NCBI GenBank assembly: GCA_934272745.1 | Contig: CAKQSI010000002.1 | Location: 1 to 64,000 of the forward strand | Direction: 5' to 3' | DNA from: an uncultured Clostridia bacterium | GTDB lineage: Bacteria > Bacillota > Clostridia > Christensenellales > Borkfalkiaceae | Length of the DNA: 64,000 bases | Shown: piece after piece, positions 42,118 through 51,195 of the stretch | Layout of the letters: each line of letters opens with the position of its first letter | Numbering within the stretch: the first letter of the stretch is position 1 | The notes under the pieces: generated by a model | Seen by the model: the letters and a program-made list of their open reading frames with translations, nothing else | Databases searched by the model: none | Told to the model about the DNA's origin: nothing | Program-made: the position numbers and the translations under genes

Positions 42118-42146
42118 TTGCGCTTTTTACGGAAAAAGTGTATCAT
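42118..42146 (+). promoter_or_regulatory. sigma-A promoter of the M18 aminopeptidase gene
   Basis: TTGCGC at 42118-42123, 17-bp spacer, TATCAT at 42141-42146. Confidence 0.6.
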
Positions 42147-42182
42147 ACCCAAAGAAAACCGACGACTTTCAAGGAGATTTTT

Positions 42183-43475
42183 ATGGATCCACTGATTTTA
42201 GAGGGGCTGAAGCGCGGCTATACCGCCTATCAGGCTTCGGAATACGTAAAAGAAAAACTGAAAAAAGCGGGTTTTACCGAACTTTTCGAGTTTGAAGCCT
42301 ACCAGATTAAAGAGGGCAGAAAGTATTTCGTGACCCGCGGAGACACGGCGATTTTTGCTTTTACCGTTGGGGGAAAAGACCCGAAAACGGGGGTACGTCC
42401 CGCAAAAATCGTTGCGTCGCATCTGGATTCGCCCGCGCTGAAACTGAAATACGAACCGGTAACGGACGCTGCCGGCGTCAAAAAACTGAACGTGGAAACC
42501 TACGGCGGCGGCATCTGGTCCACGTTTACGGACGTGCCGCTGAAAATTGCCGGGCGCGTCGTGGTAAAAAACGGGGGCGAACTGATCTCGAAGTCTTACG
42601 TCGATCCGCACCTTTACGTCATTCCCAACGTCGCCATTCATATGAACCGCAAGGCGAACGACGGCTTCGTTTACAATCCGCAGGTCGATCTCGGCGTGCT
42701 GTTTTCGGAAGTCGTCGGGAACGATTATTTCAAGCACCTTGCGGGAAACGACGAAGAAGTCGTGGATTACGATCTGTTTGCGGTCAACGCGACGGAACCT
42801 TTCTTTGCGGGCGCAGCGGAAGAGTTTTTGTGCGCCGGGCGGCTGGACAATCAGGTTTCCGCCTATGCCTCCCTTTCTGCGCTTTTAAGCCAAAAACCGG
42901 GGGACGTCCCCGGTATTTCGGGTTGTCTGTTTGCCGATCACGAAGAAATCGGCAGCCGGACGAGGGAAGGCGCGGCTTCCGACTTTTTGACTGCTACGCT
43001 CAGCCGGGTGCTGAAATCCCTTGGCGAGAGCGAAGAGGAAATGCAGCGGACGGCAGCCTGCTCGTTTGTGGTTTCGGCGGATAACGCGCACGGGGCGCAC
43101 CCCAACCATCCCGAACTTTCCGACCCGACGAACAAAGTGACGCTGGGCGGCGGTGTGGTCATTAAACACCACGCCAACCGCAATTATACGACGGACGCGC
43201 TGTCTTCGGCGCTGTTTTCGGAAATTTTAAAGCGCGCGGGCGTGAAGACGCAGCATTTCTTTATGCGGTCGGATCTTCGGTGCGGTTCTACGCTCGGTAC
43301 CATTTCGTCGGCGCAGTTCCCCGCGATGAGCGTGGATATCGGCGCGGCGCAACTTGCCATGCATTCCTCGCTGGAAACCATGGCGGCGGCAGACGCGGAC
43401 GCGTATACCGACGGACTCAAAGCCTTTTTCGGCGCGGATTTTTCGGTAACGGAAAAGGGATTTCTGCTGAAATAA
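42183..43475 (+). CDS. M18-family aminopeptidase
   Basis: Cytoplasmic dinuclear zinc aminopeptidase that removes N-terminal residues, often acidic ones. The 430-residue protein has the metal-ligand motifs VASHLDSPALKLK (His, first ligand), CAGRLDNQVSAYASL (bridging Asp), LFADHEEIGSR (catalytic and ligand Glu residues), and a C-terminal His in LEILKRAGVKTQHF-like context with MSVDIGAAQLAMHSSLE. The ATG at 42183 has AAGGAG 5-6 nt upstream; the open frame extends further upstream but overlaps the promoter. Confidence 0.92.
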   Translation: MDPLILEGLKRGYTAYQASEYVKEKLKKAGFTELFEFEAYQIKEGRKYFVTRGDTAIFAFTVGGKDPKTGVRPAKIVASHLDSPALKLKYEPVTDAAGVKKLNVETYGGGIWSTFTDVPLKIAGRVVVKNGGELISKSYVDPHLYVIPNVAIHMNRKANDGFVYNPQVDLGVLFSEVVGNDYFKHLAGNDEEVVDYDLFAVNATEPFFAGAAEEFLCAGRLDNQVSAYASLSALLSQKPGDVPGISGCLFADHEEIGSRTREGAASDFLTATLSRVLKSLGESEEEMQRTAACSFVVSADNAHGAHPNHPELSDPTNKVTLGGGVVIKHHANRNYTTDALSSALFSEILKRAGVKTQHFFMRSDLRCGSTLGTISSAQFPAMSVDIGAAQLAMHSSLETMAAADADAYTDGLKAFFGADFSVTEKGFLLK

Positions 43476-43611
43476 TATCAGAACCCGACGCGGCTTGCCG
43501 TTGGAAATAAAAAACGTATAAGAACGGGCGGCGCATGGAAAAGGATCGCAGTCCGCGAATATGTGGCGGAGCAAAACAAAAATTGCGCCCGCAAATCTAA
43601 GGAGAAAAATT

Positions 43612-44418
43612 ATGGATATGACCAAGTTTATGAAAAAGGAAGGGGAAAACCCCTTGGACAACGTGCCGGTGGCAAACGGCGGCTACACTTCGATCTTCCG
43701 CACCATCGGCTGCGTGGGCGACAGTCTTGCTTCAGGCGAGTTTGAAGCGGTCAACGAAAAGGGCGATACGATTTATTACGACGCATACGATTTTTCCTGG
43801 GGACAGGTGATCGCGCGGACGGCGGGCGTGAAAGTGTACAACTTCTCCCGCGGGGGAATGAGCGCCAAGGAATACACCGAAAGTTTTGCGGAAGCAAACG
43901 GCTTTTGGGACGAGGATAAAAAATGCACGGCGTATATCATTGCGCTGGGGGTCAACGACCTGATCAATTTTGGGCAGGAAGTGGGGACGACTGCGGATAT
44001 CGACCTTGCCGATCCCGAAAAAAATAAGCCGACTTTTGCGGGATATTACGCGAAAATCGTGCAACGGTACTTAAAAATCGAACCGCGCGCCCGGTTTTTC
44101 TTTATGACGATGCCGCGGTCGGATGATGAAACGCCCGAGCGCGCCGCCCTTTGCGAAGCGCATTCCGGACTGCTGTACGAACTGACCAAAGTCTTCCCGC
44201 ACAGTTACGTTTTAGATATCCGCAAATACGCCCCCGTTTATGACGCCGCCTTCCGCGAAGCGTTTTATATGGGCGGGCACCTCAATCCTTTGGGGTACGA
44301 ACTCACCGGGCAGATGGTGTGCGCGTATATCGATTATCTCGTAAGAAACAATCCGAACGACTTCCGCAAAATGGGCTTCGTCGGCACTTCGCTGGACAAC
44401 GATCGGTACAAGGACTAA
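43612..44418 (+). CDS. SGNH/GDSL-family hydrolase lacking the canonical block V aspartate
   Basis: 268-residue SGNH-fold protein. Block I is CVGDSLASGEF with Ser38, block II has SRGGMSAKEY, block III IALGVNDLINFG with the Asn. Block V reads YMGGHLNPLGY with His223, so the usual Asp three residues before His is replaced. It may still be an esterase with a different dyad or have another role. AAGGAGAAA precedes the ATG at 43612; a second ATG two codons later is possible. It follows the M18 gene by 136 bp. Substrate unknown. Confidence 0.75.
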   Translation: MDMTKFMKKEGENPLDNVPVANGGYTSIFRTIGCVGDSLASGEFEAVNEKGDTIYYDAYDFSWGQVIARTAGVKVYNFSRGGMSAKEYTESFAEANGFWDEDKKCTAYIIALGVNDLINFGQEVGTTADIDLADPEKNKPTFAGYYAKIVQRYLKIEPRARFFFMTMPRSDDETPERAALCEAHSGLLYELTKVFPHSYVLDIRKYAPVYDAAFREAFYMGGHLNPLGYELTGQMVCAYIDYLVRNNPNDFRKMGFVGTSLDNDRYKD

Positions 44419-44897
44419 CGGGGCGGTTCCCAAAAGAAACTTCGGGACGCCTGACAAAATTTAATGACGTTTCGGCGCCGGCGGAGGGAACGCAGGTTTT
44501 GCTAACCTAAAACGGCGCTTTCTTTGCCAAAAATCCGGAAACTCAGACGTTTTTTTAGAGAAATTGCTGCAAAAAATTACGTTATTTCTGTCGAAAATCG
44601 AGCAAAGTATAGGAAATACACAAGCAACTCTTAAGAAGCGTTGCATATCAACGTAAATTATGATATAATACAAAAGCAGATTTTACGCTTAGCGGACGTA
44701 AGGATCGCTTAAGCCGGGGAATTCCGATTTGTAAGAAGGGACTACACGGCGATGCGGCAGGGCGGGCGGCAGGGTTTGTTCCGGCATTGCCGATCAGTCC
44801 CGAAATGTCCGACGGACGGAGAAGAAAACAGAAAGAAGCAAAAGAAAACAGTATTCCGCCGCCGGAAAAGCGACGCGGCGGAAAGCGAGGGAAAAGA
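44419..44897. other. 479-bp intergenic region
   Basis: AT-rich up to about 44700, containing the promoter at 44641-44669 and a leader of about 220 nt. The reading frame of the lipoprotein gene extends upstream to 44787 but encodes no plausible signal. No separate gene seen. Confidence 0.6.
44641..44669 (+). promoter_or_regulatory. sigma-A promoter of the GH5-like lipoprotein gene
   Basis: TTGCAT at 44641-44646, 17-bp spacer, TATAAT at 44664-44669. Confidence 0.8.
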
Positions 44898-46937
44898 ATG
44901 AAGAGTAAACAAACGGTAATGAAAGTATTGCTTGCGATGACGGCGGCGATCTGCTTGCTGTTTTCGGTGGCAGCCTGCGACAAAACGCCGTCGGGGGATC
45001 CAAGCACGTTGCCTTCCGCGACGATAACGGCGCCGACGGAGGGACCGATCCTGCCTTCCGAAGAACCGACGACCGAACCTACCGTGCCCGACGCACAGCC
45101 CACCGAAGAACCGACGACGGAGCCTACGACGGAACCGACGACGGCACCCACGCCTGCCGATCCGTTTACCGGAATCGCGCTTGCGTATAAAAACATGGTG
45201 TACGACGGAACCGAGCAATCGCTTGCGGTTACGGGACTTCCCGAAGGGGCGACCGTCGTTTACGAAGGTAACGGACAGATTCTGCCGGGGGAATACACGG
45301 TCAAGGCGACCGTTTCCATCGGCGAAGCGACCAAGGAATACACCGCGCTGCTTCTCATCAGAAAAGCGCGCGTGACCGTGACTGCGGACGATAAAGTCAA
45401 AGATATTTACGATCTTAATCCCGACCTTACATACACCGTGACCGGTCTTGCCGCCGGGGACGCGTGGGAAGTGGACGGGGCGCTGAACCCCGATCTGTTC
45501 TCCGGCGAGATCGAATTCGCCACCGACTGCGAGCAGTATTCGCCCCTCGGCGTGTACGATATCCGGATTTCGGGCGTGACTTCCGAACTTTACGACGTCC
45601 GGTTTAAGGGTGCGTCTTTGACGGTGAAAACGTATACCACCGATCTTGTCAAGGGCGGCTTTCAATTGAACGATAATTATGACACCGTGTATAACGGCGA
45701 ACAGGTCAACTGGATGGGCGTCAACTTTTTCTCGATGTTCAACTCTTGCTGGAATTGCAATGAGGGAGTTGTATCGGAAGCAGGCGTGCAGGCGGCGTAT
45801 CGCGCGCTTGAAACGCTGGCTTCTTACAACGTGAAAGCCATTCGGTTCTTCCCGATGAACTATTATGCCTGGCAGCAGGGCGGCTGGTTTACGAACCGGC
45901 AGGAATTTATTTACACCTGGCACCGCCTCATCAACAAAGCGGCTTCGCTCAACATCGGGCTGGTACCCTCGGTCTGCTTCAATACCGAAATTATAAGGAA
46001 CGGACTGAAAGAAACTTACGGCGCCGACTGGCAAAAATACGACGTGGACTTCGGCGAACTTGCAAAAGCCATCACCGAAGGGAGGTCGAACCCCAGTCTG
46101 GATATTTTGTGGGATTATACGGACACCTTCGTCGGCGAATTCGTCGAACACCCGGCGATCATGTTGTGGGAGTTTTCCAACGAATACAATCTCGTCGTGG
46201 GCGTCGGCAGCAACAAGACTTTTAACACGACGAATACGCAGGTTCTGCGCGAAGCCTGGGCAGAACGAGTTTATAATCTCGACCGCTATCATCGCCTGAT
46301 CGGTTCGGGCGACAGCGTCCTGAGAGAAGCGCAGTACCAGATCTGGAAATACGACAGAAACGCCGGACAGGATACGGTGGAAGAACACGAAAAGGTTCTT
46401 GCGTATATGAACGGCGGAAAATTTTCCACCATCAGCGCACACGACTATTTCAGTCCGACCTACGGACGTATTTATTCGGTGATTCCGTCCGGAAAAACCG
46501 AACTGCTCGACCAGTATCTCAACGATCGCGAAGCGTACGACGCCATCGTGGCGCAGTATCCCGCGAGTACGGATAAAGAATGGCAGATGGTTCCTTATTT
46601 CGGAAAAACGACGATGAAGGAACTGTTCCGGATGCAGATGGAAGAAGCCAAACGCCTGAAAAAGGGAATGTACGTGGGCGAAACCAGTTTTTCGTCTTCC
46701 GACAACCGCACCTGGACGATGGAGGAGTTGGATATGTTCCTTTCCGCGTATGCGGAAGCCATGCGGGAAACCAAAATGCCGCTCGCGCTGTTCTGGAACT
46801 ACGACCACAACGCCAACAAAATCGAAGGGCAGGTCAACGACCGCGGCACCGGCGTGGAATTCAGCTGGAACGAGCGCTGGGAAAAGGGCGAAAAATATCT
46901 GCAGATGATCAAGCGTTATAACAGCAAGGAAGAATAA
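44898..46937 (+). CDS. Surface lipoprotein glycoside hydrolase, GH5-like
   Basis: 679-residue lipoprotein enzyme for glycan cleavage outside the cell. Residues 1-22 form a lipoprotein signal with lipobox SVAAC. A Thr/Pro/Glu-rich linker with repeated EEPTTEPTTEP motifs follows (about 27-85). Next are two MBG/bacterial-Ig-like beta domains (about 90-250; VTVTADDKVKDIYDLNPDL). The catalytic barrel runs from about 255 to the end, with acid/base Glu429 in WEFSNEYNL and nucleophile Glu595 in MYVGETSFSSSD. The C-terminus matches that of the cytoplasmic enzyme at 6998. The ATG at 44898 is chosen because it gives a clean signal peptide. Confidence 0.85.
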   Translation: MKSKQTVMKVLLAMTAAICLLFSVAACDKTPSGDPSTLPSATITAPTEGPILPSEEPTTEPTVPDAQPTEEPTTEPTTEPTTAPTPADPFTGIALAYKNMVYDGTEQSLAVTGLPEGATVVYEGNGQILPGEYTVKATVSIGEATKEYTALLLIRKARVTVTADDKVKDIYDLNPDLTYTVTGLAAGDAWEVDGALNPDLFSGEIEFATDCEQYSPLGVYDIRISGVTSELYDVRFKGASLTVKTYTTDLVKGGFQLNDNYDTVYNGEQVNWMGVNFFSMFNSCWNCNEGVVSEAGVQAAYRALETLASYNVKAIRFFPMNYYAWQQGGWFTNRQEFIYTWHRLINKAASLNIGLVPSVCFNTEIIRNGLKETYGADWQKYDVDFGELAKAITEGRSNPSLDILWDYTDTFVGEFVEHPAIMLWEFSNEYNLVVGVGSNKTFNTTNTQVLREAWAERVYNLDRYHRLIGSGDSVLREAQYQIWKYDRNAGQDTVEEHEKVLAYMNGGKFSTISAHDYFSPTYGRIYSVIPSGKTELLDQYLNDREAYDAIVAQYPASTDKEWQMVPYFGKTTMKELFRMQMEEAKRLKKGMYVGETSFSSSDNRTWTMEELDMFLSAYAEAMRETKMPLALFWNYDHNANKIEGQVNDRGTGVEFSWNERWEKGEKYLQMIKRYNSKEE

Positions 46938-46963
46938 AGTTTTTGCGAAAAAAAATAAAAAGC

Positions 46964-46993
46964 GGCACTTTCCGGACGGGAAGTGCCTTTTTT
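46964..46993 (+). terminator. Terminator after the lipoprotein gene
   Basis: GGCACTTTCC (46964-46973) pairs with GGGAAGTGCC (46978-46987), 4-nt loop, then TTTTTT. Confidence 0.88.
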
Positions 46994-47064
46994 ATGTTAT
47001 AATCGGGTGGAAAAGGCGCGCAGGATGGAATGTGCGCTTTTTCGTTGCCCGTAAAGGAGAAAAA

Positions 47065-48519
47065 ATGGAAATCGAAGTAAAAAACAGAAAACTGATGCTT
47101 GGCGAAACCGCGCTGTACGATCTCGACCAGAACGCGGAACGGTGGACGTTCGTTTTCCCGGAGAGCGTGGAGGGGAAAGCGGTCGATACGCTGCAAGGTT
47201 CGCTTGCCGTCCGCACGGACGCGAAACCCGCCGCCGACCGCATTTCCGCAACGAGAGAGGGAACGCGGTTTTCCGTCAGCCTGCCGCTCGGCGCACTTTC
47301 GGGTGCGACGGTTGCGGAACTGCAATTTTCGCTGAAAGGCACCGATTACGCCTGGTTCAGCGAGATCGTGCGCATCCCCGTGATCGCGTGCTTAAATCCG
47401 GATGGGGATATTCCGGCGGCAAATCCCACGCTGATCACCGAAATGGAAAAGAAGATCGAAGCGGCGGCAAGCGCTGCCGAGGTCGTTTCTCAGCGCGTGG
47501 ACGGACTGGAAAGTTCGCGCGTGTGGTTCACCGTCGATCTGAAAAACTATTACAAGGAAACGGGGGCGCCGGACGTGGCTGCGTTCCGCACGGCGATCGA
47601 GGAACTGAAGGCGGGCATGCCTTCCGGCACGACGCCCAACGTCGTTCTTTACAACACGTCCGAAAACGGCAGTTTTTTCCGCAGTCTGATGGCGCCGGCG
47701 TTTGTCAGCGGCGTGCATTATCACTTTTTGGAAGAATCGTGGACGGGAATGGAACAGATCAACGTTTCCGGCGCAAGCGATATTGCCTTTTTCAACCTGC
47801 ACGTCAAGGGCAGCAACGGCGGCAACCCTTCTCTTTTGATGTACAATTGCCACAACGTGCGGTTTGAAGATTGTTCGTTTGAAAATATGGCGGGCTACGT
47901 CGCGCAGATCAACGACTGTTCTGCCGTCTATTTTGAAAACTGCAAATTTACCGGCGGCACGGCGACGCACAGATTTGAAATCCGCGCCAACGACACGCTG
48001 CTTACCAGCGAACCGAAGTGGATTATGTTTGAAAACTGCCTGATCGTAAGCAAGGTGGGCGCAAAGCCGTTCGATTTTGCCAACGTGAAAAATCCGCAGT
48101 TTCTGGCGACCGTGCATAACTGCAGAAAAGCGGATTATTCCCCCGTGAGACAGAACGACTACGCGGGGCTTGGCAAGGCGCGCTTCGTCGTCTATGCGGA
48201 AGAGGGAACCGTGCCCGGCAAAAGAACGCTGGAAACGCCCTCTTCTACGACCGCGGACAGCGTGACGACGGTAACGCTGGAAGACGACCACGCGTATCGC
48301 TTTGCGATGACGGGCAATACGGTGCTTGCGCTGCCTTCCGTTTCGTCGGTACTGACCGAACACGCGATTTCGATTTACGTCAAGCGGACGAGCGGCACGC
48401 TTTCCGTGACCGGCGGACAGGTTACAAACGGTATTCCGTCGTCGTTTACTTACGGTGTGTTGCATTTCTGGTACCACCCGGACAAGACCGCCTGGAGCGG
48501 CAAGTTTGAAACCTGCTGA
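47065..48519 (+). CDS. Beta-helix protein with phage baseplate (BppU-like) N-terminal domain
   Basis: 484-residue protein. The N-terminus (about 1-115: KLMLGETALYDLDQNAERW and VRIPVIACLNPDGDIPAANP) resembles the N-terminal domain of phage baseplate upper proteins. A short helical linker follows (EMEKKIEAAASAAEVVSQRV, about 128-150). Residues about 190-370 look like a right-handed beta-helix (FFNLHVKG, CHNVRFEDCSFENM, NDCSAVYFENCKFTGG). A C-terminal beta domain closes the protein. No signal peptide and no phage genes surround it. GTAAAGGAG precedes the ATG at 47065. Possible roles are tail-fibre remnant or carbohydrate binding. Assignment is tentative. Confidence 0.55.
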   Translation: MEIEVKNRKLMLGETALYDLDQNAERWTFVFPESVEGKAVDTLQGSLAVRTDAKPAADRISATREGTRFSVSLPLGALSGATVAELQFSLKGTDYAWFSEIVRIPVIACLNPDGDIPAANPTLITEMEKKIEAAASAAEVVSQRVDGLESSRVWFTVDLKNYYKETGAPDVAAFRTAIEELKAGMPSGTTPNVVLYNTSENGSFFRSLMAPAFVSGVHYHFLEESWTGMEQINVSGASDIAFFNLHVKGSNGGNPSLLMYNCHNVRFEDCSFENMAGYVAQINDCSAVYFENCKFTGGTATHRFEIRANDTLLTSEPKWIMFENCLIVSKVGAKPFDFANVKNPQFLATVHNCRKADYSPVRQNDYAGLGKARFVVYAEEGTVPGKRTLETPSSTTADSVTTVTLEDDHAYRFAMTGNTVLALPSVSSVLTEHAISIYVKRTSGTLSVTGGQVTNGIPSSFTYGVLHFWYHPDKTAWSGKFETC

Positions 48520-48567
48520 GTGCGCGGCGTAAGCGGGGAAATAAGGCGCGGCAGAAACGGACCCCGC

Positions 48568-48772
48568 GCGAGGCTATAAAAATAAGAAAAGGCGTACCAC
48601 GGCAGAGAAAAATGAGGAAAGTACGGTGGGCGATTAACGATCGCCCCGCACTCCCGCGAGGCTATAAAAATAAGAAAAGGCGGCGCCACGGCAGAGGGAA
48701 ATGAGGAAAGTGCGGTGGGCGATTAACGATCGCCCCGCACTCCCGCGAGGCTATAAAAATAAGAAAAGGCGG
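48568..48772. repeat. 88-89 bp tandem repeat array containing REP-like palindromes
   Basis: GCGAGGCTATAAAAATAAG begins at 48568, 48656 and 48745 (period 88-89 bp). Two spacers carry GGGCGAT-TAACG-ATCGCCC palindromes at 48628-48646 and 48717-48735, close to the REP-like motif found near 56.7 kb and in the transposase at 63.3 kb. Confidence 0.88.
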
Positions 48773-48808
48773 CGCCCGCAAACTTTGTTTGCGGGCGCCG
48801 CCCGTTTT
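48768..48808. terminator. Terminator after the beta-helix gene
   Basis: 16-bp stem 48768-48783 / 48787-48802 (GGCGGCGCCCGCAAAC and complement), TTT loop, then CGTTTTT. Confidence 0.85.
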
Positions 48809-48908
48809 TATATCCGTTTTATTTTATTGGTTAAGGGACTTTTGCGTAAGGGAATTCCTGCCGGATTTTCGTGCCGGTTTAAATTGCGGATTTTATAAAA
48901 TATGCAAT

Positions 48909-49850
48909 TTATCGGATTTTTTCAGACGCGGTAGCGGTTTCGCCCGTGCCTCTTCCGGCGGCGGAAATTCCGGTAGGGAGATCGGCGGCGGAATGATCTT
49001 CCGCAGACTGTCCGGCGGCAGTCTGTTCCGCCCCGGACTGCCCGGCGCTGTTTTCGTCGGCGTTTTGCCCGGCAGTCCGGGACAGGCGTTCTTCCGCGCG
49101 TTCTTTCAAAAACAGGCAGTCTTTTTCAAACTTGTCGAACAGATTATACCGTTCGGGGTGGACGAGGGCGGTAAAAACGCGTTCTTCCGCAAAGGGAATA
49201 TCTTTCCGGATAAAAGCGAGATAGTCTTTCATATCCTCCCGCCGCGTATGCTTGTTGGCGGGGCAGGGGTTGTGCAGAACGGGTTTATCCTTGGCAAACG
49301 CCGCCACGTCCTTTTCGCGCAGAAAGATCATGGGGCGGATCAGCGTAATGTCGCTTTTGGACATATACGAAACGGGAGCGAAGGTGGAAAGGCGCCCCTC
49401 GAAAAACAGGCTTAACAGAAAAGTCTGCATCATGTCGTCGGCATGGTGCCCCAGCGCCAGTTTGTTGCAGCCGAGGGATTTCGCCGCGGAGTTCAGCGCG
49501 CCGCGGCGCATTTTTGCGCAAAGGCTGCAGGGGTTGCTTTCCTTCCGATAATCAAAAAGAATGGGACCGATCTCGGACGGAACCACTTCGTACTGCACGC
49601 CGAGGGAAGCGCAGTATTCCGCAACCGCCTTCTTTTCGCCTTCGTCGGCGTCCTTGAATCCCATATCGACGGTGATTGCCACGACTTCAAACTTTTTGGG
49701 ATAAAAATTCCGCAATGCGGCAAGAATGGTAAGGAGCGTGACGCTGTCTTTCCCGCCGGAAAGACCGACCGCCACCCTGTCGCCTTCCTGAATCATCGCG
49801 TACTTTTCGACCGCCGCGCGGGCGGGGGATAATAATTGCTGAATGGTCAT
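48909..49850 (-). CDS. TtcA-like tRNA 2-thiolation enzyme
   Basis: PP-loop ATPase of the TtcA/TilS superfamily, predicted to thiolate tRNA. The 313-residue protein has the PP-loop VGLSGGKDSVTLL (about 28), the CSLCAKMRRGAL pair CxxC (about 110) that can hold an iron-sulfur cluster, LGHHADDMMQTFLLSLF, and a later cysteine in NPCPANKHTRR. This three-cysteine pattern fits TtcA rather than TilS. The last about 65 residues are an Ala/Gly/Ser/Glu low-complexity tail not expected in the family. The ATG at 49848-49850 begins the conserved region; upstream codons in frame overlap the divergent promoter. No strong ribosome-binding site is seen. Confidence 0.8.
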   Translation of the reverse strand: MTIQQLLSPARAAVEKYAMIQEGDRVAVGLSGGKDSVTLLTILAALRNFYPKKFEVVAITVDMGFKDADEGEKKAVAEYCASLGVQYEVVPSEIGPILFDYRKESNPCSLCAKMRRGALNSAAKSLGCNKLALGHHADDMMQTFLLSLFFEGRLSTFAPVSYMSKSDITLIRPMIFLREKDVAAFAKDKPVLHNPCPANKHTRREDMKDYLAFIRKDIPFAEERVFTALVHPERYNLFDKFEKDCLFLKERAEERLSRTAGQNADENSAGQSGAEQTAAGQSAEDHSAADLPTGISAAGRGTGETATASEKIR

Positions 49851-49867
49851 AAAATATTGTAAAATCC

Positions 49868-49897
49868 TTGTGAAATCCGTTTTCTTTATGATATAAT
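49868..49897 (+). promoter_or_regulatory. Promoter of the DUF368 gene
   Basis: TTGTGA at 49868-49873, 18-bp spacer, TATAAT at 49892-49897. Confidence 0.68.
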
Positions 49898-49947
49898 GAT
49901 TTTGCGTAAAACGCAAGTAAAACAGGAGAGATTTTGCAAGGAAAAAT

Positions 49948-51048
49948 ATGAAAGAAGTCAAAACGAATCGTTCCTTGGACGAAAATCTGCGCGGGACGAT
50001 TGGCGAGGGAACTTTGGAAACTTCCGCCGCGGCGGGTAATGCTGCGGAGAATGCTCCGGATAGCGCTGCGGACAGTGCGACGGGTAATGCTGCAGCCGGA
50101 GAGTCCGGGAAACCTGCGACGAGCGCGGAAGAAAAGGCGGAAATTTCGCTTGCCTATCGCGATAAAAAAGAAGTAATAAAAGGCGGCGTTTTAGGCGCGT
50201 TTATCGGGCTTGCCATCATCGTACCGGGGGTCAGCGGCTCCGCTGTCGCCATTATTTTCCGCCTGTACGAAAAACTGCTGTACGCGCTCGGTAACCTGTT
50301 CAAAAAATTCAGATCCTGCGCGAAGTTTCTGCTGCCCATCGTGCTCGGCGCGATCGTCGGCGTCGGCGTCGGATTTTTAGGGGTGCAGAAACTGTTAAAC
50401 GTTCTGCCTTTTGCGGTCGTGGCGCTGTTTGCCGGGCTGATGTTCGGCTCCTATCCCGCCATTACCGATCAACTGAAAGGGGAAACGCGCACCAAAAAAC
50501 GCACGGCGCTGTTTATTATCGGAATGCTGGTGCCGATCGCGCTGTCGATTGTTACGACGTTCGCGAAAACGGGGGTACGTTCCCTCGAAAATCTGACCGT
50601 CTGGCACTATCTGCTGTTTTTGGTTCTCGGTTATGCCGTCGCCGTAACGCAGCTGGTACCGGGGCTTTCCGCCACCGCGCTGTTGATGATCTTCGGCTAT
50701 TTCACGCCGCTGATGAACTCGGTCAGCCTGACTTACTGGAAAGAAAATCCCTCGATTTTTATCGTCTACGTCGTGCTGGTCGTCGGCTTTGCGGCGGGGA
50801 TCGTTACCGTTTCGGGAATGATGAGCAAACTGCTGGAAAAGCGCCGCGCGCCCGCGTTTTATACCATTGCGGGATTGTCGCTCGGCACCGCGCTGACGAT
50901 GTTTCTGAATCCCGAAATTATCGCGGTCTACCGCAGCTGGAGCGCTTCCGGCATCCGTTGGTGGGAACTGGGCTTAGGCGCCGTTCTCTTCGCGCTCGGC
51001 ATTTACGGCGCTTATCAACTGGTAAAAGTAGAGCGGAAGAAAGGGTAA
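49948..51048 (+). CDS. DUF368 membrane protein with low-complexity N-terminus
   Basis: 366-residue polytopic membrane protein. Residues 1-70 are hydrophilic and rich in Ala, Ser, Glu and Asn. About eight hydrophobic helices follow. The family motif GAFIGLAIIVPGVSGSAVAIIF (read in two parts) sits in the first helix pair, and LVPGLSATALLMIFGYF forms the second, inverted-looking half. DUF368 relatives include proteins linked to undecaprenyl-phosphate recycling (PopT/DUF368 group), so a lipid-carrier transport role is plausible. AAGGAAAAAT precedes the ATG. It is followed by a patatin-like lipase gene after 147 bp. Confidence 0.85.
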   Translation: MKEVKTNRSLDENLRGTIGEGTLETSAAAGNAAENAPDSAADSATGNAAAGESGKPATSAEEKAEISLAYRDKKEVIKGGVLGAFIGLAIIVPGVSGSAVAIIFRLYEKLLYALGNLFKKFRSCAKFLLPIVLGAIVGVGVGFLGVQKLLNVLPFAVVALFAGLMFGSYPAITDQLKGETRTKKRTALFIIGMLVPIALSIVTTFAKTGVRSLENLTVWHYLLFLVLGYAVAVTQLVPGLSATALLMIFGYFTPLMNSVSLTYWKENPSIFIVYVVLVVGFAAGIVTVSGMMSKLLEKRRAPAFYTIAGLSLGTALTMFLNPEIIAVYRSWSASGIRWWELGLGAVLFALGIYGAYQLVKVERKKG

Positions 51049-51195
51049 ATTCCGCTTTCGGGTAAAGAGGAAGAAAGGGTAAAATTCTGCTTTTGCGGGC
51101 GTTTTCCGGACAATGGATACGGAAATCGGGCGTTCGTAAATAAATACGTTTTCGCTAAGAAAAATGCCGGCGTGCGCGCGGCAGGGAGGCAGAGT

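Larger units (their letters stand above)
48520..48908. other. 389-bp repeat-containing intergenic region
   Basis: Holds an 88-bp tandem array with REP-like palindromes and a terminator (48768-48808). The DNA after 48810 is plain spacer before the convergent TtcA-like gene. No gene seen. Confidence 0.75.

Noticed and set aside
44742..46808. 688-codon minus-strand open frame
   Set aside because: Shadow of the GH5-like lipoprotein; no start signal and an Arg-rich nonsense tail opposite the PT-rich linker.
47065..48519. Prophage remnant
   Set aside because: No other phage gene, integrase or att site is nearby; only one protein has a phage-like domain.
48568..48772. Possible CRISPR array
   Set aside because: The DNA between units is itself repeated, so there are no spacers.
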